Below, piece by piece: positions 1 through 10,557 of a DNA stretch of 60,737 bases. The position numbers and the translations under genes were made by a program. Each line of letters opens with the position of its first letter. Within the stretch, counting starts at the first letter, position 1. Source of the DNA: Emiliania huxleyi CCMP1516 (Eukaryota > Haptophyta > Isochrysidales > Noelaerhabdaceae); contig NW_005201391.1 of assembly GCF_000372725.1 (NCBI RefSeq), positions 333,736 through 394,472 of the forward strand, given 5' to 3'. The notes beneath the pieces were generated by a model. It was given only the letters and a program-made list of their open reading frames with translations, was not told where the DNA came from and did no database searches.

Positions 1-3
1 CTC

Positions 4-1593
4 ATGGCGCGACCATACGCCGCGCCGACAAGACTGCACGCGGACCTCTCCGCCCTCGGTGTCGAGCGGCTCACCATGCCCACCGAGGAGCGCATCAACG
101 CGCTCCTGCGCCCGTCGCCCAAGACGCCGGTCACCTACCTCGCCTCGGAGCGGAAGGTGCGGCGCCGCGCCGGCCGACTTCATCTCGCGAGCCCCTTGAC
201 ACCCCCCTCCTCCCCCGCCGCCGCGCAGGTGCTGGGCGCGGCCGCGCCAGCCCTCTCCGACTCCATCTCGCGCGGCGAGGTCGTGAGCCGCCCCGCTTCG
301 CCGTGGCTCTTCAAGCCGCTGCGCAAGTCGCAGGCCTACGCCACCCTCCTGACGACGGACAACGCCGACTACTTCCGCGGCGCCCTCGTGCTCGGCTCCT
401 CGATCCGCTCCTTCGACTCGGCGCGCGACATGGTGTGCCTCGTCACGTCGTCGGTGCCCGAGGAGTGGCGCTCCGCCCTCACCGTCGCCGGCTGGACCGT
501 CGCCGTCGTCGACGAGGTTGCCGAGTTTTGGTTCGGAAAGTCGGAGGAGTGCTCGAGGTTTGACAAGGACCAGGGCGAGCGGTGGGGCCACATGGCCACC
601 AAGCTGCGGCTGTGGCAGCAGCTCAAGTACGAGCGCATCCTCTACCTGGACGCCGACACGGTCCTCACCGGCGACGCCTCGGGCGCCTTCGACAAGGTCA
701 AGGGTTTCGCCGCCGAGCGCGCCCGCTTCCACTCGTACTTCAACGCGGGCGTGATGATGCTGTCGCCGTCCGAGGCCACCTACCAGGACCTGCTCGCCGA
801 GGGCAGCAAGGAGCACAAGAACAAGTTTGGCAACGTGATCGACTGCACCGAGCAGGCCCTCCTCAACTCGTACTACGACGGTTCCACGCCCGAGCGTGGC
901 GTCACCAAGCTCGCCATCGGCCGCGCCGACGTGGCCAACGACTGGCAGGCTGCCGGCGCGCCCTTCGCGGTGCACTGGATCACGCACTCGTGCCCCAAGC
1001 CGTGGGTGGTGGCCGACGGCGAGGTGGCGGTGCCGTCCGACTGCGACGCGGTGGTGTACGCCTACTGGAAGCGCGTGTGGGACCGCCTGACCTCCTCGGC
1101 CACCGACGAGTCCTCCAAGGGCAGCTTTGGCAGCCGGAACGGCGCGCGCCGCATGCTGCGCCGCCTCTCGGGCGTCAGCGCGGGCCACTCGATGGCGCAC
1201 AAGCCGACGCTCTCGGAGCTCGCCTCGGACGTGCACACGAGCATCGGCCGCCAGCTCCGAGAGGTGATGGCCTCGAGCCGCCACGGCCACTCGCGCATGC
1301 TCCGCCGCCGCCGCTGGAAGCGCGACGCTGAGTACGACTCGGGCTGGGGCGAGAACACGATCGCGTGGATCGCGATCATCGGCACGCTTCTGCTGGGCCT
1401 CGGCGCGGGCGCGCTCCTGCACAAGCTCTTCATCAAGGCGCCGGTCGCCGTCTCGAAGAACATGACCGTCGTCCAGGCCAAGCGGATGGGCTTCCAGGCG
1501 CTGGGCGAGGGCAAGGGGCCCGTCGGCGTCGTGAGCGCGGTGGACGACGACGACGAGGAGGAGGAGGAGGAGGAGGAGCCGGTCAAGAAGTAG
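4..1593 (+). CDS. GT8 (glycogenin-like) glycosyltransferase, membrane anchored
   Basis: A retaining sugar-nucleotide glycosyltransferase of family GT8. Visible: the N-terminal fold start YATLLTTDNADYFRGALVLG (about residues 112-131), the metal-binding DxD in LYLDADTVL (about 213-221), the FNAGVMML strand and the CTEQALLN segment, all in the order seen in glycogenin/galactinol-synthase-like proteins. A C-terminal hydrophobic segment (about residues 451-476) and a highly acidic tail with ten consecutive Glu/Asp suggest a tail-anchored or Golgi/ER membrane protein. Nucleotides 157-228 look like an in-frame 72-nt GT-AG intron (pyrimidine-rich, ending GCCGCGCAG), so the mature protein is probably about 505 residues. 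The gene starts at the window edge; upstream exons may be missing. Acceptor sugar unknown. Confidence 0.85.
   Translation: MARPYAAPTRLHADLSALGVERLTMPTEERINALLRPSPKTPVTYLASERKVRRRAGRLHLASPLTPPSSPAAAQVLGAAAPALSDSISRGEVVSRPASPWLFKPLRKSQAYATLLTTDNADYFRGALVLGSSIRSFDSARDMVCLVTSSVPEEWRSALTVAGWTVAVVDEVAEFWFGKSEECSRFDKDQGERWGHMATKLRLWQQLKYERILYLDADTVLTGDASGAFDKVKGFAAERARFHSYFNAGVMMLSPSEATYQDLLAEGSKEHKNKFGNVIDCTEQALLNSYYDGSTPERGVTKLAIGRADVANDWQAAGAPFAVHWITHSCPKPWVVADGEVAVPSDCDAVVYAYWKRVWDRLTSSATDESSKGSFGSRNGARRMLRRLSGVSAGHSMAHKPTLSELASDVHTSIGRQLREVMASSRHGHSRMLRRRRWKRDAEYDSGWGENTIAWIAIIGTLLLGLGAGALLHKLFIKAPVAVSKNMTVVQAKRMGFQALGEGKGPVGVVSAVDDDDEEEEEEEEPVKK
157..228 (+). other. probable in-frame GT-AG intron of the GT8 gene
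   Basis: Starts GTGCGGCGCC and ends CCGCCGCCGCGCAG. It encodes a low-complexity stretch absent from GT8 proteins. The intron start and the following exon start (GTGCTGGGCG) are similar, as in other introns of this window. Confidence 0.6.
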
Positions 1594-3051
1594 GGGGGGC
1601 GCGCCCTAGGGTTGCCCGCACCCGGCGGCCCGGCCAAAAGACGCGCCGGGCGGTGCGGGCTTTTGACAGGCTTTTGATTTGAGACCATATGGAGATGGCT
1701 AGTGGCGCGCGGCTGGGTTGTTGGGGACGGTCCTCGCCGCGGGTGTCCCAGTGTGTGTGCCGCCGGCGCTCGTATGCCTCGACGGCTCGGGGAGGGGAGG
1801 CGCGGGTGCCGGGGCTGGGGTAGGGAGGGGGGCAGCGGTCTCCTGAGCCACACTGTCTCGTCGTCAGAGAGCGGGGGGCGCGCGAGCGCGCGGCCCCTCG
1901 GACTCGCAGTGATTGTTTCCGGGTGTTCTTGTTTCTTTGGTATACAACATTACATCCCTCCCCAACAACCAAAAGATGCCCATTTTACGTCTCGCTAATG
2001 CTGAATTGTGGCCGTCTTGTCGTCTCTTTTGCACTACAAGTCTACCTGCGTGTATGTGCGTGTGGCTTGTGTTGTCAGTGGCGGAGCGCTCTCTATGCAC
2101 GGTGACCTAATATTTTGTGTCGCTAATGTTCAAACAAGCGGTCGTGTCGTGCAGCTCGGGTGCTGGTGGGATCGTGGGAGCCGCTCAGGGACCATTCTAA
2201 AGGCGTGTTGTGGTAGCTGAGGCCTCGAAAGCGCCCCCAGGGCCCTCTGGCTCTGCATGACCTCGCTCCGGAGCCCCAAAACGGCGCCTGCAGGGCGGCT
2301 CGCGGCTTGAGGCTCGTAAAATGGGTACCGCTGGCATCGGCCCGATGTGCGTGTGTATCACCATTGCCGACATCGCGCACAAACCAGCCGCGAGAGTCCG
2401 TCCAAGCCTCGGAACGAGCCCAACGGGGCCATTTTGGCCCCTCGGGGGCCTTCCAGTTCTGCCGACCTTTGGCGCCCGATTTGGTGCCACCCTGCGGTCT
2501 TCAGACGCATCTGAGGTACTCACACGACGTTTCTACACCGGTACGTGTCGTGGGCTGACAGTCGAAAGCGGCAGAGAGCTCACAACCACCCAAGCACGCA
2601 CGCCCACGACACCCGTCGCTGTTTTGGCTCCGACGGCGACGGGGCGACCTGTCTGTGCCCGTCCGTCAGTCGTTTTGATTTCGCCCTCGTCGCGAGCACG
2701 ACCGCGTCAGTGCGCGCTGCCGCCGCAGTCTTGCTACCTCTTGCGCCAAAGGTGGCCTAGTGGGTCGAAGAGCCGACCCATAGGTAGGTCCGCGTCCGAG
2801 AGGCGGGAGGCTGGGGTGGCGGCGCGGGTGACGGCTTACTGACGGCACTCCGCGGCGAGCCGGAAAGGAGCGGCGAGTCCGGGCACCCAGCTAGATCGGA
2901 GGTAAACTACCTCTGCGACTTTCGGTGGCGGGGGGTGGCGAAGCGAAGGGGACGTAGGAGACATGCCGAGGGTGGGTGCAGGGGTTCCTAAAGAAACCCT
3001 TGGGCTCGATATCGCTGACAGCGCTCACAGCTAAACCTCTTCCGACTAACG
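1594..3051. other. intergenic, no gene recognised
   Basis: About 1.46 kb between the GT8 gene and the WWE gene. No open frame here shows recognisable homology or convincing codon bias. It should hold the 3' UTR of the first gene and the promoter/5' UTR of the next; no clear TATA box or repeat was identified. Confidence 0.5.
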
Positions 3052-4140
3052 ATGAGCAGCCCGGCAGCGGCGGCTGGTTTAGCACCCGAGTGGTCAGTGA
3101 TGCTCAGCGGGCAGTTTGCACCTTACGACGCTCCCGTATCGCGCGCCATCGAAGAGGCGTTTCAACGTGGCGACGACGAGATCATCGCCACGATTCGAGG
3201 CTCGCAATACGTGATTGCGCTCAAGCCGCCGTCTGCGATGAAGCAGCAGCTCGTTTCCGATCCCTCTCGGCAGCGGGCCGTCAGGCGCGTGCCCGCACCG
3301 GCGACCGCGGAACCAGCGGTGAGCAAGCGCAAGCGTGATGCGGACGAGGCAGACCCGGTGTCTGATCCGGTCCAGCTCATGGACGGGCTTTCCTACACGT
3401 GCACATTCCACGACTCCGCGTCGTCCAAGCAATATCACGGCGGATCAGACGTCTCAATCGAGTTCACGTGCAGCGTGCCAGGCATGAACGGCACCAGCTG
3501 CTACGACTGGCGAAGCACCAAGGGCTTCCTCTTGATTGGCCGCGACTCGATGCCTCCGCTCCTCACCCTCAAAATCAGCGACTCGATCAACCATCTCGGC
3601 GGCCACAGCTTCAGCGGAGGCAGCAGTGGCCACGTTTACCGCACCTCCTTTGCAAAGTGTCCGGGCGCTTCGATCGACCCCTCGTCGACGATGTTGATCA
3701 AGCTCGACGAGCAGGGCCTTGCCGACGCTGAGAGAGTCCGCCGCACCGCGCTTCAGCACCGACCGGCCTTTGTGGCGCTGCTCGACGCGTGCGGCGGTGG
3801 CTTCAATGTCGAGCTCACCTCCACTCACGCCACGAACAAGGCGACGTACATCACGCTGAAGGCGGAGACGCCACGCGGCTCGACGTTTGATCTCGACGTC
3901 CGCATCGGAGGCGCGCACATGTCGCAATCGCGCGTGACCCGCAAGCTCACGGCTGACCTGGTCGGCAGTCTGCGCGAGTTTGCGGCGCTCGGCGACGGTG
4001 CGGGGACGTATGGCCGCATCACTCTCACTGCGACCGGCTCGGACCTGGAGGTTGGGCCAGACAGCTTCTCGATTGCCACAGCGGCGGCGCGCACGACCGG
4101 TGGCAGGTTCACCGTCGCGCCGTCGCCCTACGATCGCTGA
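3052..4140 (+). CDS. WWE-domain protein of unknown function
   Basis: A 362-residue intronless protein. Residues about 11-82 fit the WWE fold: W14, the G-x-F-x-x-Y block, IEEAFQRGDDE, a Tyr-containing beta strand and the closing R-x-V-R-R-V. WWE modules bind poly/iso-ADP-ribose and link ADP-ribosylation to ubiquitin ligases. A short basic stretch near residue 91 (KRKRDAD) resembles a nuclear localisation signal. The remaining 260 residues are beta-rich, with no family I recognise, and contain no RING or PARP catalytic motif. The start is the first ATG, directly after a stop-rich leader. The WWE call is from motif reading; the C-terminal role is unknown. Confidence 0.7.
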   Translation: MSSPAAAAGLAPEWSVMLSGQFAPYDAPVSRAIEEAFQRGDDEIIATIRGSQYVIALKPPSAMKQQLVSDPSRQRAVRRVPAPATAEPAVSKRKRDADEADPVSDPVQLMDGLSYTCTFHDSASSKQYHGGSDVSIEFTCSVPGMNGTSCYDWRSTKGFLLIGRDSMPPLLTLKISDSINHLGGHSFSGGSSGHVYRTSFAKCPGASIDPSSTMLIKLDEQGLADAERVRRTALQHRPAFVALLDACGGGFNVELTSTHATNKATYITLKAETPRGSTFDLDVRIGGAHMSQSRVTRKLTADLVGSLREFAALGDGAGTYGRITLTATGSDLEVGPDSFSIATAAARTTGGRFTVAPSPYDR

Positions 4141-4442
4141 AAGGCCTCTCATGTGCGCAGTCTCGTGTCACAGAGACCGTCGCTTCGCCGTCGACGCGCA
4201 TCGCGCTGACCGTATTGTACACATACACAGCGGGCTCTCCGAATCTCCGACGCGGAAGACGGCTAGTGCTAGTCCCCCACCGGACGCGCTCGCGGTACCT
4301 GTTCCAAGACGGCGGCTGCCACCGCGCGTACCCGGGTATCTAGTGTGCGTGTTGGTTGGTGATGGTCTGCAAGGCTTGATGCAAGGCGGCCGGCGGTGCC
4401 GGTGGGGCGAAGGCCGAAGGGGGGGGGGAGGGGGGCATTCGA

Positions 4443-4517
4443 GGGTATGGTCCTGTCGGCGGGAGGCTTGGCCTGTCAGCAGGAGGGGGGCAGTCTTTGA
4501 GCAGGAAACCATACACC
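4443..4517. repeat. short hairpin-type dispersed repeat, copy 1
   Basis: Begins GGTATGGTCCTG and ends AACCATACACC, so its termini are inverted copies of GGTATGGT. A related copy with the same internal words (GGGAGGCT, AGCAGG followed by a G run) is at about 22136-22229. It resembles a very small MITE-like or foldback element. Confidence 0.5.
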
Positions 4518-4566
4518 TTGAGAGAGAGAGAGTAAACCTTCCAAAAATTGTCCCCAGACAAGGTTA

Positions 4567-4785
4567 TGGGAGCGGCCATAACAGGTGTTATGGCTGTTAT
4601 GGCTGGCTGCTCATAACACCCCATATAACACCTCATAACACCTCATAACACCTCCATCGCTGTTATGGCTGTTATGCCCACCCTACCATAACACCTCATA
4701 ACACCTCATAACACCTCATAACACTCATAACACATCCCACTGGTTGTTATGACAGCCAGCATAACAACCTCATAACAGCTGTTAA
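4567..4785. repeat. AT-rich CTCATAACAC-type tandem repeat cluster
   Basis: Multiple decamers of the type CTCATAACAC, plus inverted copies (TTATGGCTG), in an otherwise very GC-rich sequence. A second cluster of the same TTATGG/CCATAA words lies at about 6424-6527, so the two clusters bracket the 4.8-6.4 kb interval. Confidence 0.75.
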
Positions 4786-4889
4786 TGTGTCACGGATTTT
4801 TCTTTTGGACGCCGCGATAAACCCGGCGTAGGGTAAATTCTTCTTTTTGGAGCGCCCGCCCCGCGCCGCGTAGCTACTACCAGCCAACC

Positions 4890-5105
4890 ATGGCCTACCG
4901 GATGAGGATGTTCATGAGCCAGAAGCCCTCGTCGGTTGACCTGCGCGTCTCCGACTTCAAGAGGGTTCCCGGCTTCAACTATGTGGAATGTGCTGCCTGT
5001 GTTGGCGGAGGACGAGCACACGTACGACTCGCTGTGCTCTGATATCCGAGAGGCGTGGTCCATCAACGCGGAAAGCAGCAACATCCATCCATCGATCGCG
5101 CGATG
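4890..5105 (+). pseudogene. short coding-like remnant between the AT-rich repeat clusters
   Basis: From the ATG at 4890 the plus strand reads a coding-like stretch (MSQKPSSVDLRVSDFK and following), then must change frame near 4985 to continue with LAEDEHTYDSLCSD before a stop at about 5105. The bias is coding-like but I recognise no family. It may be an exon fragment captured in the repeat-bounded interval. Confidence 0.3.
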
Positions 5106-5658
5106 AGTCATCCGGATGAGGAAGAGTTTTACAACTTACTCGCTCGCACGACTGGCACGGAGCTTTAACTACTAAAAAGCGGGAGCAGCCAGCTTCCACT
5201 TGTTAGAAACCTCGAGACATGAAGCGAAAAAAGGAAAGAAAAAGCTGAGCCCTGGTGTCGAGGTGTCGAGGCCCGGTGTCGAGGGTGTCGATCGAGGCCA
5301 GGGCTCAGAGAAAAAGGACGTGAGTTAAATTGCGGGAAAGACATACTTTAAGGTACATGTTAAAACGGAGGGGAGCGGCAGAGCTGCAGAGAGTACGAGT
5401 TAGAAACGGGAAGCAAATTGCGTGAAGGGGGGGGGAGGGGGAGGGGGGTCTTGATTGAGAAATCTGAAGCCATCGCTCAGCCTCAGTCAGGAGGCAGGTT
5501 GATGTTATTGAATTTAACTTAAGGGCAAAAGAGAAAATATTTGGCGGTCGATGCCGAACCTCGCGCGCGGCAGCGCGCGAAGCGAAAATTCCAGCGGCGA
5601 GCAGTTCGGTGTGGCCTCTCGGGCCATAACACCGTGGATCCGGGACGGCTCTCTCATA

Positions 5659-6430
5659 CAGTGGGTTTCGGGCATTAAGAAAACAGGATCCTGCGGCACG
5701 CCGCCGTTTCTAAGCCTTTCCACCCTCCTCCCCCAGCCCACGCCGTGGTTTCTTAGCCCCGGCCGGCACTCAGGACCGCTGGGCCGAGGCATTTTTCCGT
5801 GCGAGGCGCGCTAGGCGAGGCGGTGGCCGGGCGCGCGGTGCGGATTGGCGTGTGCGTGTGTGTGACTGCGACAAGTGTGACTGCGACACAGGACCAATGG
5901 GTTTGTATTATTAACAACGAAGGCGCTCTCAAAAAATAAAAAAATAAGTAAGCTGCGGGATCACCACCTTGTAGCCGGCGGGGGCGCCCTCCAGCTTGAT
6001 GAGGTCGTCGTCCGTGCCATCGGCTGTGAGCAGGGCACCAGAGCGTGCTCGAAGTACTTGCGCTTGGCCTCGCCCTGGAGCGCCTTCATGGAGGCCGTCA
6101 GCTTGTTCGACTCCCATTTCTCGAGGTTGTCCTCGTCGTCAAGCCACTCATCGAGCAGCTGCCCGAGGTAGACTTTGATCTGGCGCCCCATGCCGCGATC
6201 AATCGGCTGCACCTGGTCGGTCTCGTTGGGCGGCACCTTGTGGTCGTCGACGCCAACCGACTGCATCACAGGGGCGTTTGGGTGAGTGTGTTGCGGCGCT
6301 TGCCAGCCTGCGCGCCTGCGGCGCTTGCCAGCCGGCGCGCCTGCGGCGCGCCGTGGTTTCTTAGATTTTCGCGAAAATCGCTCGGCGTGGTTTCTTAATA
6401 CTACGTTTTCTTAATGCCCGAAACCCACTG
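5659..6430 (-). mobile_element. pogo/Tc1-mariner-type DNA transposon, internally deleted
   Basis: Perfect 26-bp terminal inverted repeats at 5659-5684 and 6405-6430, starting CAGTGGGTTTCGGG, flanked on both sides by TA (5657-5658 and 6431-6432). CAGT termini and a TA target duplication are hallmarks of the Tc1/mariner/pogo superfamily. At 772 bp it is too short for a complete transposase; inside is only a C-terminal DDE_1-like fragment on the minus strand. Internal copies of CGTGGTTTCTTA lie near both ends. Probably non-autonomous and mobilised in trans, or an internal-deletion derivative. The perfect repeats suggest a recent insertion. Confidence 0.88.
5961..6269 (-). pseudogene. DDE_1 (pogo/jerky-like) transposase C-terminal fragment
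   Basis: About 100 residues containing PPNETDQVQPIDRGMGRQIK followed by a DEW and an LTAS block. This is the part of DDE_1 transposases around the last catalytic acidic residue (TDxxQPxDxG). The N-terminal DNA-binding region and first catalytic Asp are absent, and the end runs into unrelated sequence. It sits within the TA-flanked element and cannot encode an active enzyme. Confidence 0.75.
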
Positions 6431-6527
6431 TAGCAGCCCATAACATGTTATGGGTGTTATGGCTGTTATGGGCCCCCCACATGTTATGGGCTGCTATGCC
6501 CCGAGAGCCATAACACCATAACAATAA
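6424..6527. repeat. TTATGG/CCATAA repeat cluster, right side
   Basis: Clustered TTATGGGTG, TTATGGCTG, CCATAACA words in both orientations, matching the cluster at 4567-4785. Starts just at the right end of the TA-flanked element. Confidence 0.6.
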
Positions 6528-6744
6528 CTGTGTCAGGGGACAACAAAAAGTCCAAACCCTGCCGCCAAACCCTCGATCCGACCCGGCCGTACCGCCGTTT
6601 CCAGCATGCAGGGTGCTGCCCAGGGCGCCACCGCTGGCTCGGAGAGAGCGAGAGCGCCCAGCGCATCGAGCTTGTGCGAGCCGGCGCGCGGGCTTGCAGC
6701 TGTCTGCAGGCTGTCCGGCGGGAGGCGGCGGGGACGGAGCTCTC

Positions 6745-8398
6745 TGTCGCGGAGAACGCCTACCGCAAGGCCTGCAGCGCCTTTGAAGACCTCACCTTGC
6801 CTCGGGTGCGCGAGCTGCTCGAGAACTTGCTGGCCGTCTCTACGCGCGGCGGCGGCTGCAACACCAGCGGCGGCGGCAGCAGCGGCGGCGGCGGCTGCAG
6901 CAGCGGCGGCGGCAGCAGCAGCGGAGGCGGCGGCGGCGGCGGCAGCACTACCACCCTCTCGAGGCAGCACTACCACCGCATGGTCGAGCTGTTTAGCCTC
7001 GTCCCGATCGGTCTGCCGCCGATCGCAAACATCGTGCGCAAGCACATCACCGACGCCGGCCTCGCGCTGGTCAAGAAGCAGTCAGCCAACGCCGAGGGCG
7101 ACCTGATGGCGACGTGCAGGAGCTGCTCGACCTCGACGGCGTGTACAGCGAGATCATCGGCTCGACGTTAGGCGAGGGCTACTTTAACGGCGACGCGACG
7201 TTTCTCAAGGCGGCGAGGGAGGCTTTCGAGGAGTTTGTCAACAAGGACATCGGCAAGAGCGCCACCGCCGAGCTGCTCTCCAACTTTTGCGACAACCTGC
7301 TCAAAAATTCGGGCGCGCTGCTCTCGGACGAGGCGCTCGAGGACAAGCTCGAGAAGGTGGTGCGGCTCTTTGGCTATCTGTTCGACAAGGTCATCTTCTC
7401 CCAGTTCTACAGGAGGCAGCTCGCGAAGCGCTGCTCCTGGCGCCCTCAGTGGGCGCTAGCGCAGAGCGCTCGATGATCGCCAAGCTCAAGCTGCGCGGCG
7501 GCGCGCAGTTCACTCACGACATGGAGGGCATGATGACCGACATGAGGTTGTCGCAGGACATCCAGTCCGCCTTCGCCGAGCACGTCAAGGACAAGGAGCT
7601 CGAGCACGACAAGGTCTTTTCTCTGGAAACAAAAAAGGACAAGGAGCTCGACCTGACGGTGCAGGTGCTCACCACCAAATTCTGGCCACAGTACAAGTCG
7701 GACGAGCTCAAGCTGCAAAAGGAGATGCTGCAGTGCGTCGAGGCCTTCAAGGCCTTTTACGACTCACATACCTCGCACCGCCGGCTGCGGTGGGTGCACT
7801 CGCTGAGCAAGTTCACGGAATAGGGGAAGAGCAAGGAGCACGACCTGCTCGTCTCACCTACCAGGCCTGCATCCTGCTGCTCTTCAACGAGGCGGACTCG
7901 ATGACCTTCTCCGACATTCAGGGCCGCCTCAACCTGCCCGCCGAGGAGCTCAAGCGCTACGTGCTCTCGCGGCAAGTACAAGATCCTGACCAAGGATCCG
8001 GCCGGCAGGGAGGTCGCGCCGACCGACACGCTGAGCTACGCCACCTTCTCCGACCGCCAGCAGCGGATCAAGGTGCGGAGGATCGCCGCGGAGATGACGC
8101 AGGAGGAGAAGGACGCGGCGCTGAAGGAGGCGGAGCAGGAGCGCAAGCATGTCGTCGAGTGGGGAATCATCAAGGTAATGATGAGCGAGAAGCGGGTGGA
8201 GCACGAGGATCTGGCTGAGAAGGCGCAGGCCTTGATCAGAACGAGGCCAAGGTGGACCACGAGCTGGACCAACTTCACCCTGGCGAGGGATTACTTCGAC
8301 GCGATGGTCGTGGACCTCATCCGCCGGGAGTACCTGGAGCCCGAGGCTCCCGAGCGTCCTCCCGGGAGTGGCAGCTTCTGTACAAGTACCTAGCTTGA
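6745..8398 (+). pseudogene. decayed cullin gene (SCF-type ubiquitin ligase scaffold)
   Basis: Successive reading frames read as one cullin: RMVELFSLVP, then VQELLDLDGVYSEI, then LAKR joined to LLLAPSVGASAERSMIAKL, TVQVLTTKFWP, TYQACILLLFN, GKYKILTKDPAGREV, IIKVMM, LIRREYLE and finally the typical LLYKYLA end. Continuity needs frame changes near 7110, 7430, 7850, 7968 and 8360, and there is an in-frame TAG at 7821-7823. The neddylation lysine that follows IVRIM in cullins is Met (IIKVMM). A GGC/AGC triplet expansion interrupts the N-terminal half. The first conserved N-terminal repeats are not visible. Either a pseudogene or a gene damaged by sequence errors; the Lys-to-Met change favours real loss of function. 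Confidence 0.85.
6845..6945 (+). repeat. GGC/AGC trinucleotide expansion in the cullin remnant
   Basis: Imperfect (GGC)n/(AGC)n run encoding poly-Gly/Ser/Cys in one frame and poly-Ala in another. It is followed by a duplicated GGCAGCACTACCACC at about 6940 and 6963, a sign of slippage. Confidence 0.8.
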
Positions 8399-8609
8399 TG
8401 GCTCCAGGTCCAGCGGACAGCGTTGGCCCCGGCAACTTGTCATAGATAGTTAAAGCCGTAGTTGTATAGCCATCTCTTAGGAGGTGTCCAATTTTTTCCG
8501 ACGATATGTGTGGTGTGTCTTTTCTTCATATCTGGGGCCTCCGGCGCCAGTGCGAAGTCTAGTCGCCCTAAACCACCCCGCCCTCCGGGCATACTCCGAA
8601 CTCCCACAC

Positions 8610-9935
8610 GACAACACACGCGCGGCCGGCGCCTCTCATGCCCTTCTCCACGCACACCGCGTGAAAACTGCGCGTACGTCCCCGCGCGCACGCAAACACG
8701 CGCAGCGCCATTTCAGAGCTGTGCCATGTGCGTCTGCCCTGTGCTGGCGCCCCATGGCCGTCCCGCGCCGCCCGCACCAGCTGCGCGCCCCTCGCACTAC
8801 CAGAGCAAGCCGCATATCCACTCACGCCGCGACGCGCGCGCCGCAGCACACCTCACCAGCACTACCTCGCCTTTTTGCGCCCTGTGCAGGCTCTGCACAC
8901 TGCTTCAGGCATCTCACAAGCGGCTGTACCAGGACGCGCCGCGAGTACGACGCAGATACTGCACCACGCAAGGCGCGCACGCACGCACGCACACGCACGT
9001 GCGCTCATCCGCTCAGTCTTATGCACAGCCTGTCAGCCTGCCTGCACACACAGCATACAGCACCATCAGCCCGCGTACACTGCGCCCCTGCCGCCTCGCG
9101 CCTGTCTGCACTGCACGAGGCGCGCGCGTGGCACGCTGCGCGCACGCACGCCCGCACGAGCGCGCGCGCGCGCTCATCCGCCCAGTCTGCTGTGCACAGC
9201 CTGTCAGCCTGCCTGCACACACAGCATACAGCACCATGTGCACGCATACGCTTAGACGCAGCCCGCACCCCACTACAATAGCCTGCCTCACGCCTCACCA
9301 CGCCGTCTCGCGCACACCGCCAGCAGCCCGATCAGAGAAACTGCAGCGCGCGCCTCTGCACGCCTGCAGCTTCTCTGCATTCTGAGACCTTCTCAATCCA
9401 CCCCGCCGCCGCGCCTCCCCGGGCACACACCGCAGCAGTGAAGATGTGAGTCGAAGTATGGGATATCGACCGAGCCCGCGCCTGCCGCACACGTTTCCGT
9501 TCTTTTTACTGCCTAAGCATAAAAAGAAAAAACACCATGGCGAAAATCGTTTAACAAACAGCGACGACCAGCAGCAACGATTTACAGCAGCGTCCTGCCG
9601 AGTGTGTGTAGCACCGACGCAGACGCACCCCAGGCACTACACTACGACGGCTAGGCAGACCTCACCAGTCCGATAAGGATCAACTGGAAGGTTGAACCTC
9701 GAGCTTAGACAGAACGGGCGCGACAGACTCCAGGGGAGATCGCGCTCTACTCGGGGCACCAAGGAGGAAAACCGAAACCGTTTGGGTGCCCCACAAAAAC
9801 CCAAACGCTACAACCTAAAAGTCACACCTCCCCCCCACGTCCCCCCCCCCTTGGGGACGTAGCGCACGCCCTTACTCGGAGAGAGTGGGGGGGGAGGGGG
9901 GGTGGGGGAATAGGAGGAGCCGTCGAGCTCGGAGT
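8610..9935 (+). repeat. ~1.3-kb dispersed repeat, copy A
   Basis: Long stretches match 24112-25325 in the same orientation, including GCCCTTCTCCACGCACACCG, GGCGCCCCATGGCCGTCCCG, a CATCGACCGAGCCCGCGCCTG-like block and the strictly conserved CCAGTCCGATAAGGATCAAC near 9667. No protein reading frame is shared, so it appears non-coding. Copy A contains an extra internal duplication of about 168 bp (9004-9070 and 9172-9238) that copy B lacks. No clear LTR or TIR ends were found; it could be a non-autonomous retroelement or the tail of a longer one. Confidence 0.8.
9004..9240 (+). repeat. internal tandem duplication within repeat copy A
   Basis: The block CTCATCCGCYCAGTC to the shared CAGCATACAGCACCAT occurs twice, about 168 bp apart. 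The sister repeat at 24.5 kb has it once, so the duplication post-dates divergence of the copies (or copy B lost it). Confidence 0.8.
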
Positions 9936-10557
9936 AAGGTCCACAGTAGAGAGACAGGCATTTAAGGCGTAACTTCACCCTCGCTCACCTTGAGTATATC
10001 TAGGCGCCCTGGTGCAGTCGGTCTTCGGATCAGCGGCCAGCTTCCCATCTAGGGCAGGGAACCCCCAGCGACGCTAGTGTGGCCTACGGTAGCCATAGCT
10101 TGTACGCGATCCCGGGGCAGGGGGGTGTGGACTCTGGAGCTCCAAGAAAGGATAGGGAGAGGAAGGGAGATTGGTGTGCCGGTTTTTCGCGTTAGCAATT
10201 TTTTTTGATATGTGTGGTGTGAGCCGTCGCGCCGTTATATCAGTTAAAGGATAAAGCCGTTTACTGCGATTACTCGTCTGTGTGCGGCACCGCGAGAGCG
10301 AGCGTCCTTGTGCACAATTCCTCGCGACGGCGAGATACACAGAGTGACATCCGGCATGGACATCCCCCGCCTCAGCGTCTCGCCGATTATAGCGGCAACG
10401 TGTGTGCGGCGCCCCTCAGTTCGAGCCCGTTGCGAGGGGCTCGAGAGGAGGGAGAAGAAACTGGCATGCCAACCGGCCTGCTGATGCGGAGATGACAGCG
10501 TGGCACTGGCGGAAAGATGCGGCCGCGCTGCGAGGCGAGCCGCAGCCTGGCACCGTT
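9936..10557. other. intergenic, no gene recognised
   Basis: Between repeat copy A and the 3' end of the amine-oxidase gene. Contains a TTTTTTTTGATATGTGTGGTG motif that resembles GATATGTGTGGTGTG at 8502, but no supported gene. A tRNA-like A-box near 10010 lacks a matching B-box. Confidence 0.45.

Noticed and set aside
10004..10075. tRNA-like A-box (TGGTGCAGTCGG)
   Set aside because: No B-box, acceptor-stem pairing or anticodon arm could be drawn.
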